NCBI RefSeq assembly: GCF_001547525.1
Contig: NZ_CM003768.1
Span: forward strand, 1,116,001-1,180,000
DNA length: 64,000 nt
Reading direction: 5' to 3'
From: Burkholderia anthina
GTDB lineage: Bacteria > Pseudomonadota > Gammaproteobacteria > Burkholderiales > Burkholderiaceae
Shown: positions 54,726 to 64,000 of the stretch, piece by piece
How the letters are laid out: every line of letters starts with the position of its first letter
Numbering within the stretch: the stretch's first letter is position 1
Notes under the pieces: model-generated
Seen by the model: the letters and a program-made list of their open reading frames with translations, nothing else
Database searches by the model: none
What the model was told of the DNA's origin: nothing
Translations under genes and position numbers: made by a program

Positions 54726-56678
54726 TCAGGCCGCGGCGGCCCGCGCGGTGGCCCGGCGGCCGAGCCACGCGTCGACCAGTTGCGCGAAGTTGCCGGCCAC
54801 TTCGTCGATCAGCGCCTGATCGTCGATCCGGCCCGCGAACCAGTTCAGCGACGCATCGGCCCACAGCGTGCGCCCGACCATGAAGCCCTTGACGATCGGG
54901 TTGGTCGCCGAGCGGAAGCTGTCGACCAGGTATTGCAGCGGCTGGTTCAGGCCGAGGATCACCGCGCCGCGGCAGTACGGGTCGCGCTCGGCGATCAGCG
55001 CGGCGAGCCGCGCCCAGCCGTCGGCGGTGAGCGGCGTGAGCTTCCACCATTCGGGCTTCACGCCGAGGTTGTAGAAGCGCGCGACCGTGCGCAGCACCGC
55101 GTCGTCCTCGGTGCCGGCCGGCGTGACCGCGCGCGGCGGGATCATTTCCAGCAGCAGCTCGTTGCCGCTCGCGCGCGTGGCTTCCCACAGTTCCAGCACG
55201 CGCTGCTCCTGCTCGACGCGCAGGTCGACGGAGTCGTCGGGGTGATAGTGAACGAGGCACTTCACGACCTGTTCGGTCGGCCAGTGCGTGAGCGACGAGC
55301 CGACCGAGCGCGTGTCGTCGAAACGCAGCGGCCGCGAGCCGGGCAGCTCGACCGGGCGGCCGACCCACCAGCCGCGCCCCGTGGCCGACGCGAGCGCGTC
55401 GCTGCCGTATGCGCCGCCGTCGATCAGCACGCCGACGTGGCCGGCGATCCCGCGATCGCGCTCGACCTGTTCGACCGCGCGCACGAGCAGGCGCTTCAAC
55501 GTCTTGATCCGTGCTTCGTCCGCGCCGGCCTGCACTGCCAGCTCGTAGAACTGGCTGCGATGGTCGAACGCCATCACGCACAGGTCGTCCCAGTCGCGGC
55601 GCGGCACCGTCACGCGATGCAGGTGCGCGAGCGTGCGATCGGCATCGACCGCCGGGTTGCGGCCGCCGTCGAACCAGTGCGCGAGTTCGGCCGGCGTCGG
55701 CATCGCGGCCGAGCACGCGTGGCGCGACACGACGATCGCGCCGCACGCGTTCGCGATGCGCGTCGATTCGGCCCAGTCGCGCCCGCGCAGCAGCCCCGAC
55801 AGCAGGCCCGACAGGAACGCGTCGCCCGCGCCGAGCACGTTGAGCACCTCGACCCGCTCGCCGAGAAAGGTCGGCGCATCGTCGATGCGCGCGGGAACGT
55901 CGCCTTCGATCACGCAGCAGCCGAGCGCGCCGCGCTTGACCACCAGCGTCGCGTTCGTGATCGCGCGCACCGCCTGCAACGACGCGATCAGGTCGTGCGG
56001 CACGCCGCCCGCGATCAGGAATTCCTCCTCGGTGCCGACCAGCAGGTCGAATTCGCCGAGCACCTGCTGCAACTGCCGCGTCACCTGCGCGTCCGGCACA
56101 TAGCGGTTTTCGCCGGCGCCGCGCGCGGTCAGCCCCCACAGCACCGGCCGGTAGTCGATATCGAGGATGCGCACGGCGCCGTGGCGGCGCGCATACGTCA
56201 ACGCGGTCAGCGACGCCTCGCGCGTGCCCGGCGTCGACAGATGCGTGCCGGTGATCGCCAGCGCGCGGCAGCCGGCGATGAAGTCCTCGCTGATCTCGTC
56301 GGCGCGCACGGCCATGTCCGCGCAGTTCTCGCGCACGAACAGCAGCGGGAACGTGTCGCGATCCTTCAGCCCGAGCAGCACCAGCGCGGTCAGGCGCTCG
56401 CGGTCGGTCTGCAACTGGCTCGTGTCGCAGCCTTCGCGCTCGAGCGTCTCGCGCAGGAAGCGGCCCATCTGCTCGTCGCCGACGCGCGAAATCATCGCGG
56501 TCTTCAGGCCCAGCCGCGCGACGCCGAACGCGACGTTGCCCGACGAACCGCCGAGATACATCTGGAAGCTGCGTGCATCCTCGAGGCGGCTGCCGTACTG
56601 CTGCGCATAGAGATCCACGGCCACGCGGCCGAGGCAGGCGAGATCGATGGGGCGGTCACTCGGAAAGTTCAGGCTCAT
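54726..56678 (-). CDS. iolC: IolC kinase fused to DUF2090 aldolase-like domain
   Basis: The 650-residue protein has two parts. The PfkB-family kinase (about 1-335) shows the N-terminal GGSSGNVAFGVARLG and the anion-hole/catalytic motif N-V-L-G-A-G-D (GAGD at 283-286); it phosphorylates 5-dehydro-2-deoxygluconate. The DUF2090 domain (about 355-650, VMAFDHRSQFYEL...) resembles aldolases and is thought to supply the IolJ step, splitting the phosphate to malonate semialdehyde and dihydroxyacetone phosphate. ATG 56678 is preferred over GTG 56690. It is the first gene of the leftward operon. Confidence 0.93.
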   Translation of the reverse strand: MSLNFPSDRPIDLACLGRVAVDLYAQQYGSRLEDARSFQMYLGGSSGNVAFGVARLGLKTAMISRVGDEQMGRFLRETLEREGCDTSQLQTDRERLTALVLLGLKDRDTFPLLFVRENCADMAVRADEISEDFIAGCRALAITGTHLSTPGTREASLTALTYARRHGAVRILDIDYRPVLWGLTARGAGENRYVPDAQVTRQLQQVLGEFDLLVGTEEEFLIAGGVPHDLIASLQAVRAITNATLVVKRGALGCCVIEGDVPARIDDAPTFLGERVEVLNVLGAGDAFLSGLLSGLLRGRDWAESTRIANACGAIVVSRHACSAAMPTPAELAHWFDGGRNPAVDADRTLAHLHRVTVPRRDWDDLCVMAFDHRSQFYELAVQAGADEARIKTLKRLLVRAVEQVERDRGIAGHVGVLIDGGAYGSDALASATGRGWWVGRPVELPGSRPLRFDDTRSVGSSLTHWPTEQVVKCLVHYHPDDSVDLRVEQEQRVLELWEATRASGNELLLEMIPPRAVTPAGTEDDAVLRTVARFYNLGVKPEWWKLTPLTADGWARLAALIAERDPYCRGAVILGLNQPLQYLVDSFRSATNPIVKGFMVGRTLWADASLNWFAGRIDDQALIDEVAGNFAQLVDAWLGRRATARAAAA

Positions 56679-56823
56679 ATCACGTGTCACGCTCGCGGCC
56701 GGCGTTCGGCGCTGCCGGCGGATTGGGGGGCCGATTGGGCGGAGGCTGTCCGCGGCACGTGCCGCACGACGCGAGGCTGCCTGCCGCCGGGAATCGGGCT
56801 ACGGAACGGAGTCTAGACTTTTT

Positions 56824-56837
56824 GGAAATCTAGTTCC
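56824..56837. promoter_or_regulatory. IolR-type operator, GGAA-N6-TTCC (exact)
   Basis: GGAA-ATCTAG-TTCC matches the half-site pattern described for the RpiR-family repressor IolR of Sinorhizobium meliloti. It lies inside the AT-rich part of the divergent iol region. Binding in this organism is inferred. Confidence 0.65.
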
Positions 56838-56853
56838 CTAGGTGAAATCACGT

Positions 56854-56867
56854 AGAAATAAATTTCC
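56854..56867. promoter_or_regulatory. Second IolR-type operator, one mismatch
   Basis: AGAA-ATAAAT-TTCC differs from GGAA-N6-TTCC at one base and includes the perfect palindrome GAAAT-AA-ATTTC (56855-56866). It overlaps the candidate -35 of the transporter operon. It lies 30 bases (about three helical turns) from the first box. Confidence 0.55.
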
Positions 56868-56994
56868 AATTTTTCGAGGAAGTGATCTACAGTTTCATCC
56901 GGATGCTTCAGTCCCGATCGGACCAGATCGGACTCGGCCCGGCGGCGCGCAACGCGCCGTCTTCCGCCCCCGGAGATGAGGAGACAGATTGATC

Positions 56995-57921
56995 ATGAAG
57001 ACCAAGCTGATGGCCGTCGCGGCCGCCGCGATCCTGGCCGCGCCGCTCGCGCATGCCGAGAAGATCGGCGTGACGATGGCATCGTTCGACGACACGTTCC
57101 TGACCATCCTGCGCAACAGCATTGCCGATTCGGCGAAGAAGGACGGCGTGACCGTGCAGATCGAGGACGGCGGCAATGACGTCGGCAAGCAGTTGAGCCA
57201 GGTCCAGAACATGATCGCGCAGAAGGTCGACGCGATCATCGTGAACGCGGTCGATACCGACGCGACGCCGAAGATCACGAAGATGGTGACCGCCGCGAAG
57301 ATCCCGCTCGTCTACGTGAACCGCAAGCCGGTCGATTTCGACAAGCTGCCGGCCGGCGTCGCGGTCGTCGCCTCCGACGAGAAGCAGTCGGGCACGCTGC
57401 AGGCGCGCCAGGTGTGCAAGCTGCTCGGCGGCAAGGGCGACATCCTCGTGCTGATGGGCGAGCTGTCCAACGAGTCGGCGCGCGCCCGCACCAAGGACAT
57501 CGAGGACGTGATCGCGACGAAGGATTGCGCGGGCATGAAGATCGTCGACAAGCGCGAAGGCAAGTGGAGCCGCACGCAGGGCCAGGACATCACGATGAAC
57601 TGGCTGAGCTCCGGGACGAAGTTCGACGCGATCGTGTCGAACAACGACGAAATGGCGATTGGCGCGATCAACGCGCTGAAGGCCGCGCGCAAGCTGACGC
57701 CGAAGACGGTCGTCGCCGGCATCGACGCGACGCCGGACGGGCTCGCGGCGATGAAGGCCGGCGAGCTGAAGGTGTCGGTCTACCAGAACGCGACCGGGCA
57801 GGGCGCGCAAGCGGTGGCCGCGGCGCTCAAGCTCGCGAAGAAGCAGCCGGTCGATCGCTACGTGAACGTGCCGTTCGAGCTCGTCACGCCGGAGAACATG
57901 AACCAGTACGCGAAGCACTGA
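56995..57921 (+). CDS. Periplasmic sugar (inositol) ABC substrate-binding protein
   Basis: This 308-residue Peripla_BP_4/RbsB-type protein has a signal peptide ending at AHA. Mature text includes [41 protein letters not shown] and [17 protein letters not shown], typical of ribose/inositol binding proteins. Its position divergent from iolCDEB and ahead of an ATPase and permease makes myo-inositol the likely ligand. GAGGAGA precedes ATG 56995. Confidence 0.92.
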   Translation: MKTKLMAVAAAAILAAPLAHAEKIGVTMASFDDTFLTILRNSIADSAKKDGVTVQIEDGGNDVGKQLSQVQNMIAQKVDAIIVNAVDTDATPKITKMVTAAKIPLVYVNRKPVDFDKLPAGVAVVASDEKQSGTLQARQVCKLLGGKGDILVLMGELSNESARARTKDIEDVIATKDCAGMKIVDKREGKWSRTQGQDITMNWLSSGTKFDAIVSNNDEMAIGAINALKAARKLTPKTVVAGIDATPDGLAAMKAGELKVSVYQNATGQGAQAVAAALKLAKKQPVDRYVNVPFELVTPENMNQYAKH

Positions 57922-57989
57922 CCGGTTTTCCCGCTGAACTGCGCGGGCCCGGCGCGGCCGGGCTCGCGCGCGACTTTCGAGGAACGTCC

Positions 57990-59564
57990 ATGTTTACAGC
58001 CAGGATCGCGCGCTCGATGGCCAGCGAAAGCGCGCCGGCCGCGTCGTCCGCCGCGCCGGGTTCGTCCGGTGCGCCCATGGCCGACTGCGTGCTCGAGGTG
58101 CGCGGCGTCGGCAAGTCCTTTCCCGGCGTCGTCGCGCTCGACGGCGTGCAGTTCCGCGTGCGCCGCGGCACCGTTCATGCGCTGATGGGCGAGAACGGCG
58201 CCGGCAAGTCCACGCTGATGAAGATCATCGCGGGCGTCTACACGCCCGACCAGGGCGAAATCCTGATCAACGGCGAGCCGGTCGTGCTGAACGGGCCGCT
58301 CGACGCGCTCGATCGCGGGATCGCGATGATCCATCAGGAGCTCAACCTGATGCCTTACATGACGGTCGCGGAGAACATCTGGATCCGCCGCGAACCGAAG
58401 AACCGCTTCGGCCTGATCGATCACGCCGAGCTGCGCCGCCGCACGGCCGAGCTGTTCGAGCGGCTGTCGATCGACATCGATCCGGAAACCGACGTGCGCA
58501 CGCTGACGGTCGCGAGCCGCCAGATGGTCGAGATCGCGAAGGCCGTGTCGTTCGACTCGGACGTGCTGATCATGGACGAGCCGACCTCCGCGCTGACCGA
58601 CAGGGAAGTCACGCACCTGTTCCGGATCATTCGCCAGCTGCGCGAGCAGGGCAAGGGCATCGTCTACATCACGCACAAGATGAACGAGCTGTTCGAGATC
58701 GCCGACGAATTCTCGGTGTTCCGCGACGGCAAGTACATCGGCACGCACGCATCGAGCGACGTCACGCGCGACGACATCATCCGCATGATGGTCGGGCGCG
58801 AGATCACGCAGATGTTCCCGAAGGAAGCGGTGCCGATCGGCGACGTCGTGCTGTCGGTGAAGGATCTCTGCGTCGACGGCGTGTTCCGCGACGTGAGCTT
58901 CGAGCTGCGCGCGGGCGAGATTCTCGGTGTCGCGGGCCTCGTCGGCTCCGGGCGCTCGAACGTCGCGGAGGCGCTGTTCGGCGTCGTGCCGGCCACGTCT
59001 GGCGAGATCCGCATCGACGGCAAGCCGGTGCGCATTTCGACGCCCGCGCAGGCGATGCGGCACGGAATGGCGTTCCTCACCGAGGACCGCAAGGACTCCG
59101 GCTGCTTCCTGAATCTCGACCTGCTCGCGAACATGGAAGCGGCGGTGCTCAGCCGTCGCTATGTGAAATTCAACTTCGTGCAGCACGCGCAATTGAAGCG
59201 CGACTGCGAGGAAATGAGCCGGATGCTGCGCGTGAAGTCGCCCGGGCTGCACGAGACCATCCAGAACCTGTCCGGCGGCAACCAGCAGAAGGTGCTGATC
59301 GGCCGGTGGCTGCTCACGCAGCCGCGCATCCTCATCCTGGACGAACCGACCCGCGGCATCGACGTCGGCGCGAAGGCCGAGATCCACCGGCTCGTCAGCG
59401 CGCTCGCCGGCAAGGGCGTCGCGGTGCTGATGATCTCGTCGGAAATGCCGGAAGTGCTGGGCATGAGCGATCGCGTGATGGTCATGCACGAAGGGCGCAT
59501 GACCGGCATCGTCGATCGCAAGGACGCCGACCAGGTCCGCATCATGGATCTCGCGTCGCGCTGA
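57990..59564 (+). CDS. Sugar ABC transporter ATPase (RbsA/MglA type, two domains)
   Basis: The protein of about 524 residues has two nucleotide-binding domains. The first has Walker [11 protein letters not shown]-loop HQELNLMP, Walker [12 protein letters not shown]; the second has the degenerate loop GLVGSGRSN typical of this family, signature LSGGNQQK and [15 protein letters not shown] 30-residue Ala/Ser-rich N-terminal extension precedes the first domain; an internal ATG ([10 protein letters not shown]) could be the true start. It energises uptake through the next gene's permease. Confidence 0.93.
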   Translation: MFTARIARSMASESAPAASSAAPGSSGAPMADCVLEVRGVGKSFPGVVALDGVQFRVRRGTVHALMGENGAGKSTLMKIIAGVYTPDQGEILINGEPVVLNGPLDALDRGIAMIHQELNLMPYMTVAENIWIRREPKNRFGLIDHAELRRRTAELFERLSIDIDPETDVRTLTVASRQMVEIAKAVSFDSDVLIMDEPTSALTDREVTHLFRIIRQLREQGKGIVYITHKMNELFEIADEFSVFRDGKYIGTHASSDVTRDDIIRMMVGREITQMFPKEAVPIGDVVLSVKDLCVDGVFRDVSFELRAGEILGVAGLVGSGRSNVAEALFGVVPATSGEIRIDGKPVRISTPAQAMRHGMAFLTEDRKDSGCFLNLDLLANMEAAVLSRRYVKFNFVQHAQLKRDCEEMSRMLRVKSPGLHETIQNLSGGNQQKVLIGRWLLTQPRILILDEPTRGIDVGAKAEIHRLVSALAGKGVAVLMISSEMPEVLGMSDRVMVMHEGRMTGIVDRKDADQVRIMDLASR

Positions 59565-59591
59565 GCCGAAACAAGATTGGAGACAACTGAA

Positions 59592-60617
59592 ATGGGCAAC
59601 CTGAACCCGGTCGCGGATGCGCGGACCATGACACTCAAGTCGCGGCATGCGAAGTGGCCGCCCGAACTGAGCATCTTTCTCGTGCTGGTCGGCATCAGCC
59701 TGTTCTTCGAGATCGTCGGCTGGGTCGTCGTCGGCCAGAGCTTCCTGTTCAATGCCGAGCGGCTCGAGATCATCGTGCTGCAGATGGCCGTGATCGGCAT
59801 CATCGCGGTCGGCGTGAACCTCGTGATCATCACGAGCGGGATCGACCTGTCGTCGGGGTCGGTCGTGGCGGCCGCCGCCGTCGTGTCGGCGAGCCTCGCG
59901 CAGGTGTCCGACTTCCCGCGCGCGGTGTTTCCGCACCTCACCGACCTGCCGGTCATCTGGCCGGTGCTGGCCGGCGTGTGCGTCGGGCTGCTGGTCGGCC
60001 TGCTGAACGGCACGCTGATCGCGATGACGGGCATCCCGCCATTCATCGCGACGCTCGGCACGATGGTCGCCGCGCGCGGCTTCGCGAAGTGGTTCACCAA
60101 CGGGATGCCGGTGTCGATGCTGACCGACCCGTTCGCGGCGATCGGCGCGGGCGCCAATCCGGTGATCATCTTCGTCGTGATCGCCGCGATCTTCCACGTC
60201 GTGCTGCGCTATACGCGCTTCGGCAAGTACACCTATGCGATCGGCGCGAACCGCCACGCGGCCGTCGTGTCGGGCATCAACGTCACGCGGCACCTGATCT
60301 TCGTCTACGCGATCGCGGGCCTCCTGAGCGGCATCGCCGGCACCGTGACGGCCGCGCGCGCGATCTCCGGGCAGTCGGGCATGGGCGTGATGTACGAGCT
60401 CGATGCGATCGCGGCCGTCGTGATCGGCGGCACGTCGCTGTCGGGCGGCCTCGGTCGCGTGACGGGCACCGTGATCGGCGTGCTGATCCTCGGCGTGATG
60501 ACGTCGGGCTTCACGTTCATCCGCATCGACGCGTACTACCAGGAGATGGTGAAGGGCGCGATCATCGTCGCGGCCGTGATCGCCGACCAGTATCGCAACA
60601 AGAAGTCGCGCCGCTGA
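59592..60617 (+). CDS. Sugar ABC transporter permease (RbsC type)
   Basis: The 341-residue protein has about ten membrane helices and RbsC family text ([55 protein letters not shown]). It forms the inner-membrane channel of the inositol transporter. TTGGAGAC precedes ATG 59592; it is 27 bases after the ATPase stop. Confidence 0.93.
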   Translation: MGNLNPVADARTMTLKSRHAKWPPELSIFLVLVGISLFFEIVGWVVVGQSFLFNAERLEIIVLQMAVIGIIAVGVNLVIITSGIDLSSGSVVAAAAVVSASLAQVSDFPRAVFPHLTDLPVIWPVLAGVCVGLLVGLLNGTLIAMTGIPPFIATLGTMVAARGFAKWFTNGMPVSMLTDPFAAIGAGANPVIIFVVIAAIFHVVLRYTRFGKYTYAIGANRHAAVVSGINVTRHLIFVYAIAGLLSGIAGTVTAARAISGQSGMGVMYELDAIAAVVIGGTSLSGGLGRVTGTVIGVLILGVMTSGFTFIRIDAYYQEMVKGAIIVAAVIADQYRNKKSRR

Positions 60618-60703
60618 GCGCGCGGGCCGCCCGCATTCGAGAGGGAAGCGACCGGCGCGGCATGGGCCGCACCGCTGATGAACGAACCACCGGAGACAAC
60701 TGC

Positions 60704-61717
60704 ATGACCTTGCAAATCGGCGTGATCGGCTGCGGCGCGATCGGCCAGGACCACATTCGCAGACTGACCCGCACGCTGTCCGGCGCGCGCGTCGTGGCCG
60801 TCAACGACATCGATCCGCGGCAGGCGCGCGACGCGGTGACGAAATACGGGCTCGACGCCGAGATCTACGGCGACGGCCACGAAGTGGTCGCGGCCGCCGA
60901 CGTGCAGGCCGTGCTCGTCACGTCGTGGGGGCCGACGCACGAAGCGTTCGTGCTCGACGCGATCGCGCACGGCAAGCCGGTGTTCTGCGAGAAGCCGCTG
61001 GCCGTCACGGCCGACGGTTGCATGCGGATCGTCGAAGCCGAGCTCGCACACGGCAAGCGGCTCGTGCAGGTCGGCTTCATGCGGCCGTACGACGAAGGCT
61101 ATCGCGCGTTGAAGCGCGTGATCGACAGCGGCGAAATCGGCGCGCCGCTGATGCTGCATTGCGCGCACCGCAACCAGTCGGTCGGCGAGCGCTACACGAC
61201 CGACATGGCGATCACCGACACGCTGATCCACGAACTCGACGTGCTGCGCTGGCTGCTCGGCGAGGATTACACGAGCGCGCAGGTCGTCTATCCGAAGAAG
61301 ACGCGCCATGCATCCGCGCATCTCGCCGATCCGCAGATCGTGCTGCTCGAAACCGCGAGCGGCGTGCGCATCGACGTCGAGATCTTCGTGAACTGCCAGT
61401 ACGGCTACGACATCCAGTGCGAGGTGGTCGGCGAGCAGGGCATCGCGAAGCTGCCCGATCCGCCGGCCGTCGGGCTCAAGCATGCGGCGCGGCAGTCGGT
61501 CGAGATCATGACCGACTGGAAGGAGCGCTTCATCGCGTCGTACGACGTCGAGCTGCAGGCGTTCATCGACGGCGTGCGGCAGGGCGTGCTGACCGGGCCG
61601 TCCGCGTGGGACGGCTACGCGGCGGCGGTCGCGGCCGACGCGTGCGTGCGGGCGCAGAAAACCGGCGCGGTCGAGCCGATCGCGATGGCCGAGCGCCCCG
61701 CGTTCTATCGCGGCTGA
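60704..61717 (+). CDS. iolG: Inositol 2-dehydrogenase IolG (Gfo/Idh/MocA)
   Basis: The 337-residue NAD-dependent enzyme oxidises myo-inositol to 2-keto-myo-inositol, the first catabolic step. It has the Rossmann loop [17 protein letters not shown], the conserved E-K-P (VFCEKPLA) and the catalytic D-x3-H region [16 protein letters not shown]. The N-terminal text closely matches bacterial IolG/IdhA. It follows the permease by 86 bases in the same rightward unit. Confidence 0.93.
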   Translation: MTLQIGVIGCGAIGQDHIRRLTRTLSGARVVAVNDIDPRQARDAVTKYGLDAEIYGDGHEVVAAADVQAVLVTSWGPTHEAFVLDAIAHGKPVFCEKPLAVTADGCMRIVEAELAHGKRLVQVGFMRPYDEGYRALKRVIDSGEIGAPLMLHCAHRNQSVGERYTTDMAITDTLIHELDVLRWLLGEDYTSAQVVYPKKTRHASAHLADPQIVLLETASGVRIDVEIFVNCQYGYDIQCEVVGEQGIAKLPDPPAVGLKHAARQSVEIMTDWKERFIASYDVELQAFIDGVRQGVLTGPSAWDGYAAAVAADACVRAQKTGAVEPIAMAERPAFYRG

Positions 61718-61756
61718 CCAGCGCCCGCCCGCCGCTGACGTACCGGACCGACCGAG

Positions 61757-62683
61757 ATGACGATGAAGATAGGTTGCGCCCCGTGCTGCTGGGGCGTCGA
61801 CGACGTGAAGAACCCGCATCTGCCGCCGTGGCGGCACGTGCTCGCCGAGGCCGCGCAGGCCGGTTATTCGGGCATCGAGCTCGGGCCCTATGGCTATATC
61901 CCGCTCGAGCTCGACGTGGTGAGCGCCGAGCTCGAGCGCCAGCGCCTGAGCATCACGGCCGGCACGATTTTCGACGATCTCGTGTCGCCGGAGAACCTGC
62001 CGAACCTGCTGCGCCAGACGCGCGACATCTGCGCGCTGATCACGCAGTTGCCGAAGCTGCCGACGCAGGACGGCCAGCACTACGCGGCGCCGTACCTGGT
62101 CGTGATGGACTGGGGCCACGAGGAGCGCGACTACGCGGCCGGCCACGGCGATCGCGCGCCGCGGCTGTCCGACACGCGCTGGGCGCGGATGGTCGACCAT
62201 ATCCGGCAGATCGCGACGATCGCGCGCGACGAGTTCGGCGTGCGCGCGGTGATTCATCCGCATGCGGGCGGCTACATCGAATTCGCGGACGAGATCGACC
62301 GGATCGTTGCCGACATTCCGGCCGAGACGGCGGGCCTCTGTCTCGATACCGGCCACCTGTATTACTCGGGCATGGACCCGGAAGCGTGGTTGCGCCGCCA
62401 TGCGGCACGGCTCGACTACGTGCATTTCAAAGACATTGACGCAGCCGTATACGACGCGGTGATGGGCGAGCACATCGCGTTCTTCGCCGCCTGCGCGCGC
62501 GGCGTGATGTGCCCGATCGGCGCCGGCGTGCTCGACTACCGCGCGATCCGCGAGGCGCTCGACGCCATCGGCTACGCGGGCTATATCACGATCGAGCAGG
62601 AGCGCGACCCGCGCAACGCCGGCACGAGCCTGCGCGACGTCGCCGCGAGCCGCGCGTTTCTCGCGTCGGCCGGTTTTGCATGA
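61757..62683 (+). CDS. TIM-barrel sugar phosphate isomerase/epimerase (IolH/IolE-like)
   Basis: The 308-residue AP endonuclease 2-like TIM barrel has family text (KIGCAPCCWGVDDVK, AGYSGIELGPYGY, GLCLDTGHLYYSG, YVHFKDID). It differs from IolE in length and sequence. Members in inositol clusters include IolH and inosose isomerase IolI; which one this is cannot be told from sequence. It is 39 bases after iolG. Confidence 0.85.
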   Translation: MTMKIGCAPCCWGVDDVKNPHLPPWRHVLAEAAQAGYSGIELGPYGYIPLELDVVSAELERQRLSITAGTIFDDLVSPENLPNLLRQTRDICALITQLPKLPTQDGQHYAAPYLVVMDWGHEERDYAAGHGDRAPRLSDTRWARMVDHIRQIATIARDEFGVRAVIHPHAGGYIEFADEIDRIVADIPAETAGLCLDTGHLYYSGMDPEAWLRRHAARLDYVHFKDIDAAVYDAVMGEHIAFFAACARGVMCPIGAGVLDYRAIREALDAIGYAGYITIEQERDPRNAGTSLRDVAASRAFLASAGFA

Positions 62684-62714
62684 CCCATGAACACGCACCA
62701 GGAACATCACCATC

Positions 62715-63887
62715 ATGATTGACGGACAGATTCTGCTTGGACATTCGATTCGCTGGGGCATGGTCGGCGGCGGGCTCGGCAGCCAGATCGGCTACAGCCA
62801 CCGGTCGGCCGCGCTGCGCGACGGCAGCTTCCAGCTGGTTGCCGGCGCATTCGATATCGATCCCGAACGCGGCCGCCAGTTCGGCGTGAAGCTCGGCGTC
62901 GCGGCCGAGCGCTGCTATCCCGATTACGCGACGATGTTCGACGCCGAGGCGCGTCGCCCCGACGGCATCCGCGCGGTGTCGATCGCGACGCCGAACAACA
63001 CGCACTTCGAGATCTGCCGCGCCGCGCTGAACGCGGGGCTGCACGTGGTGTGCGAGAAGCCGCTGTGCTTCACGACCGAGGAGGCCGAGGCGCTGCAACG
63101 GCTGTCGGTCGAGAAGAACCGGATCGTCGGCGTCGCGTACGGTTATTCCGGACACCAGATGATCGAGCAGGCGCGCGAGATGATCGCGCGCGGCGACCTC
63201 GGCGAGATCCGCATCGTGCAGATGCAGTTCGCGCACGGCTTCCATAGCGAGGGCGTCGAGGCCGCGAGCGCGGCCGCGCGCTGGCGCGTCGATCCGAAAT
63301 TCGCGGGCCCGAGCTACGTGCTCGGCGACATCGGCACGCACCCGCTGTACATCTCGGAAGTGATGGCGCCCGAGCTGAAGATCCGGCGGCTGATGTGTTC
63401 GCGGCAGAGCTTCGTGAAGAGCCGCGCGCCGCTCGAGGACAACGCGTTCACGATCATGGAATACGACACCGGCGCGATCGGCTACGTGTGGTCGAGCGCG
63501 GTGAACGCCGGCTCGATGCACGGGCAGAAGGTGCGCGTGATCGGCTCGAAGGCGAGCGTCGAATGGTGGGACGAGCATCCGAACCAGTTGCGCTACGAAA
63601 TCCAGGGGCAGCCCGCGCAGATGCTCGATCGCGGGATGCCGTACCTGCATCCGCACGCATTGCGCGAAGACCGCATCGGTGCCGGGCATCCGGAAGGGCT
63701 GTTCGACGCATGGTCGAACCTGTACGCGCGCTTCGCGCTCGCGATGGACGCGGCCGATCGCGGCGACGCGACGGCATTGAAGACCATCCGCTTTCCGGAC
63801 GTGCACGCGGGCGTCGAGGGCGTGCGCTGGGTCGAGAACTGCGTGCGTTCGGCCGATGCGGGCGGCGTGTGGGTCGACTATCGTTGA
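62715..63887 (+). CDS. Second Gfo/Idh/MocA-family dehydrogenase
   Basis: This 390-residue NAD(P)-dependent oxidoreductase has the loop WGMVGGGLGSQIGYSHR, the E-K-P motif (VVCEKPLCF) and a D-I-G-T-H catalytic segment. It belongs to the larger (about 390-residue) branch of the family that includes scyllo-inositol dehydrogenases such as IolW and IolX-like enzymes. Its placement at the end of the rightward iol unit suggests a role with another inositol isomer; this is inferred. Confidence 0.87.
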   Translation: MIDGQILLGHSIRWGMVGGGLGSQIGYSHRSAALRDGSFQLVAGAFDIDPERGRQFGVKLGVAAERCYPDYATMFDAEARRPDGIRAVSIATPNNTHFEICRAALNAGLHVVCEKPLCFTTEEAEALQRLSVEKNRIVGVAYGYSGHQMIEQAREMIARGDLGEIRIVQMQFAHGFHSEGVEAASAAARWRVDPKFAGPSYVLGDIGTHPLYISEVMAPELKIRRLMCSRQSFVKSRAPLEDNAFTIMEYDTGAIGYVWSSAVNAGSMHGQKVRVIGSKASVEWWDEHPNQLRYEIQGQPAQMLDRGMPYLHPHALREDRIGAGHPEGLFDAWSNLYARFALAMDAADRGDATALKTIRFPDVHAGVEGVRWVENCVRSADAGGVWVDYR

Positions 63888-63896
63888 AGCGGGCAA

Positions 63897-63932
63897 GGCC
63901 GGCTGCGCCGCGTTTCGCCGCGGCAGCCGGCC
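63897..63932. terminator. GC hairpin after the rightward iol unit
   Basis: The 10-bp arms GGCCGGCTGC (63897-63906) and GCAGCCGGCC (63923-63932) are exact complements. There is no T-run. It separates this unit from the convergent partial gene at the right edge. Confidence 0.5.
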
Positions 63933-63951
63933 TCGGTACACACCCCGATCT

Positions 63952-64000
63952 TTACGCCGCCGCGCGCGCGTTGGACAATCGGTTCCAGTCTTGCCGTGGA
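63952..64000 (-). CDS. Possible 3' end of a leftward gene cut by the window edge
   Basis: A TAA stop on the leftward strand at 63952-63954 is preceded by an open frame to the window edge that reads PRQDWNRLSNARAAA. The hairpin just before it and the otherwise full coding density suggest a real gene. Fifteen codons are too few to recognise a family. Because the iol locus here lacks a regulator, an IolR-type gene is one possibility. Confidence 0.4.
   Translation of the reverse strand, partial: PRQDWNRLSNARAAA

Larger units (their letters stand above)
56679..56994. promoter_or_regulatory. Divergent iol control region
   Basis: These 316 bases separate iolC from the inositol transporter operon. 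Bases 56691-56815 are GC-rich without a gene. An AT-rich block from about 56815 to 56895 contains the operator-like boxes described separately and a possible rightward promoter (TTCCAA at 56864-56869, TACAGT at 56888-56893). GAGGAGA precedes the binding-protein start. Confidence 0.6.

Overview
The window is high-GC DNA with the gene content and codon use of a betaproteobacterium, most likely Burkholderia and probably the Burkholderia cepacia complex. The two housekeeping synthetase genes (glnS, alaS) suggest a primary chromosome. I see no phage, insertion sequence, CRISPR array, rRNA or tRNA. Coding density is high. Almost every gene has a long spurious antisense frame because of the GC-rich third codon position.

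Bases 1-16,300 hold a bacterial cellulose locus. A GAF-GGDEF diguanylate cyclase, cut by the left edge, reads leftward. A 454-base intergenic region follows, then one nine-gene, tightly coupled operon in the order bcsB-bcsZ-bcsC-bcsE-bcsF-bcsQ-bcsA-bcsG-bcsR. It contains the synthase (BcsA with a PilZ domain, BcsB), endoglucanase (BcsZ), outer-membrane export (BcsC) and accessory proteins (BcsE, F, Q, R). It also carries BcsG, so the product is predicted to be phosphoethanolamine-modified cellulose controlled by cyclic di-GMP.

Bases 16,300-27,240 hold small-molecule defence and catabolism genes. A leftward set encodes XapX, a CPA1 antiporter, OsmC and a pirin. An isochorismatase-type hydrolase and a LysR regulator follow. 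Next is a rightward, translationally coupled operon: XapX, a YtcJ-like amidohydrolase with a Cys/His-rich tail, DoxX, an exported two-domain VOC protein, a DUF1275 membrane protein and an alginate-export-type outer-membrane channel. Its substrate is unknown. It is the best candidate here for an uncharacterised pathway.

Bases 27,240-45,770 are mixed. They include a phospholipase C/acid phosphatase lipoprotein, a dihaem cytochrome c peroxidase lipoprotein, Nudix hydrolases, glnS, a glycine-zipper lipoprotein, an alpha/beta hydrolase, a class III CoA-transferase, alaS, a LysR/MFS pair, and two orphan two-domain fimbrial adhesin-like genes. A perfect 23-bp inverted repeat lies between the CoA-transferase gene and alaS.

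Bases 45,774-50,821 hold a LivHMGF-type ABC transporter without a binding protein; its LivF has Arg in place of the Walker A Lys. A short-chain dehydrogenase and a UPF0303 protein follow.

Bases 50,928-63,887 are a myo-inositol catabolic locus. Leftward lie iolC(-DUF2090)-iolD-iolE-iolB. Divergently lie a sugar ABC transporter (binding protein, ATPase, permease), iolG, an epimerase/isomerase and a second Gfo/Idh/MocA dehydrogenase. The shared intergenic region contains GGAA-N6-TTCC boxes matching the operator known for RpiR-type IolR repressors. Neither iolA nor an identifiable regulator lies inside the window.
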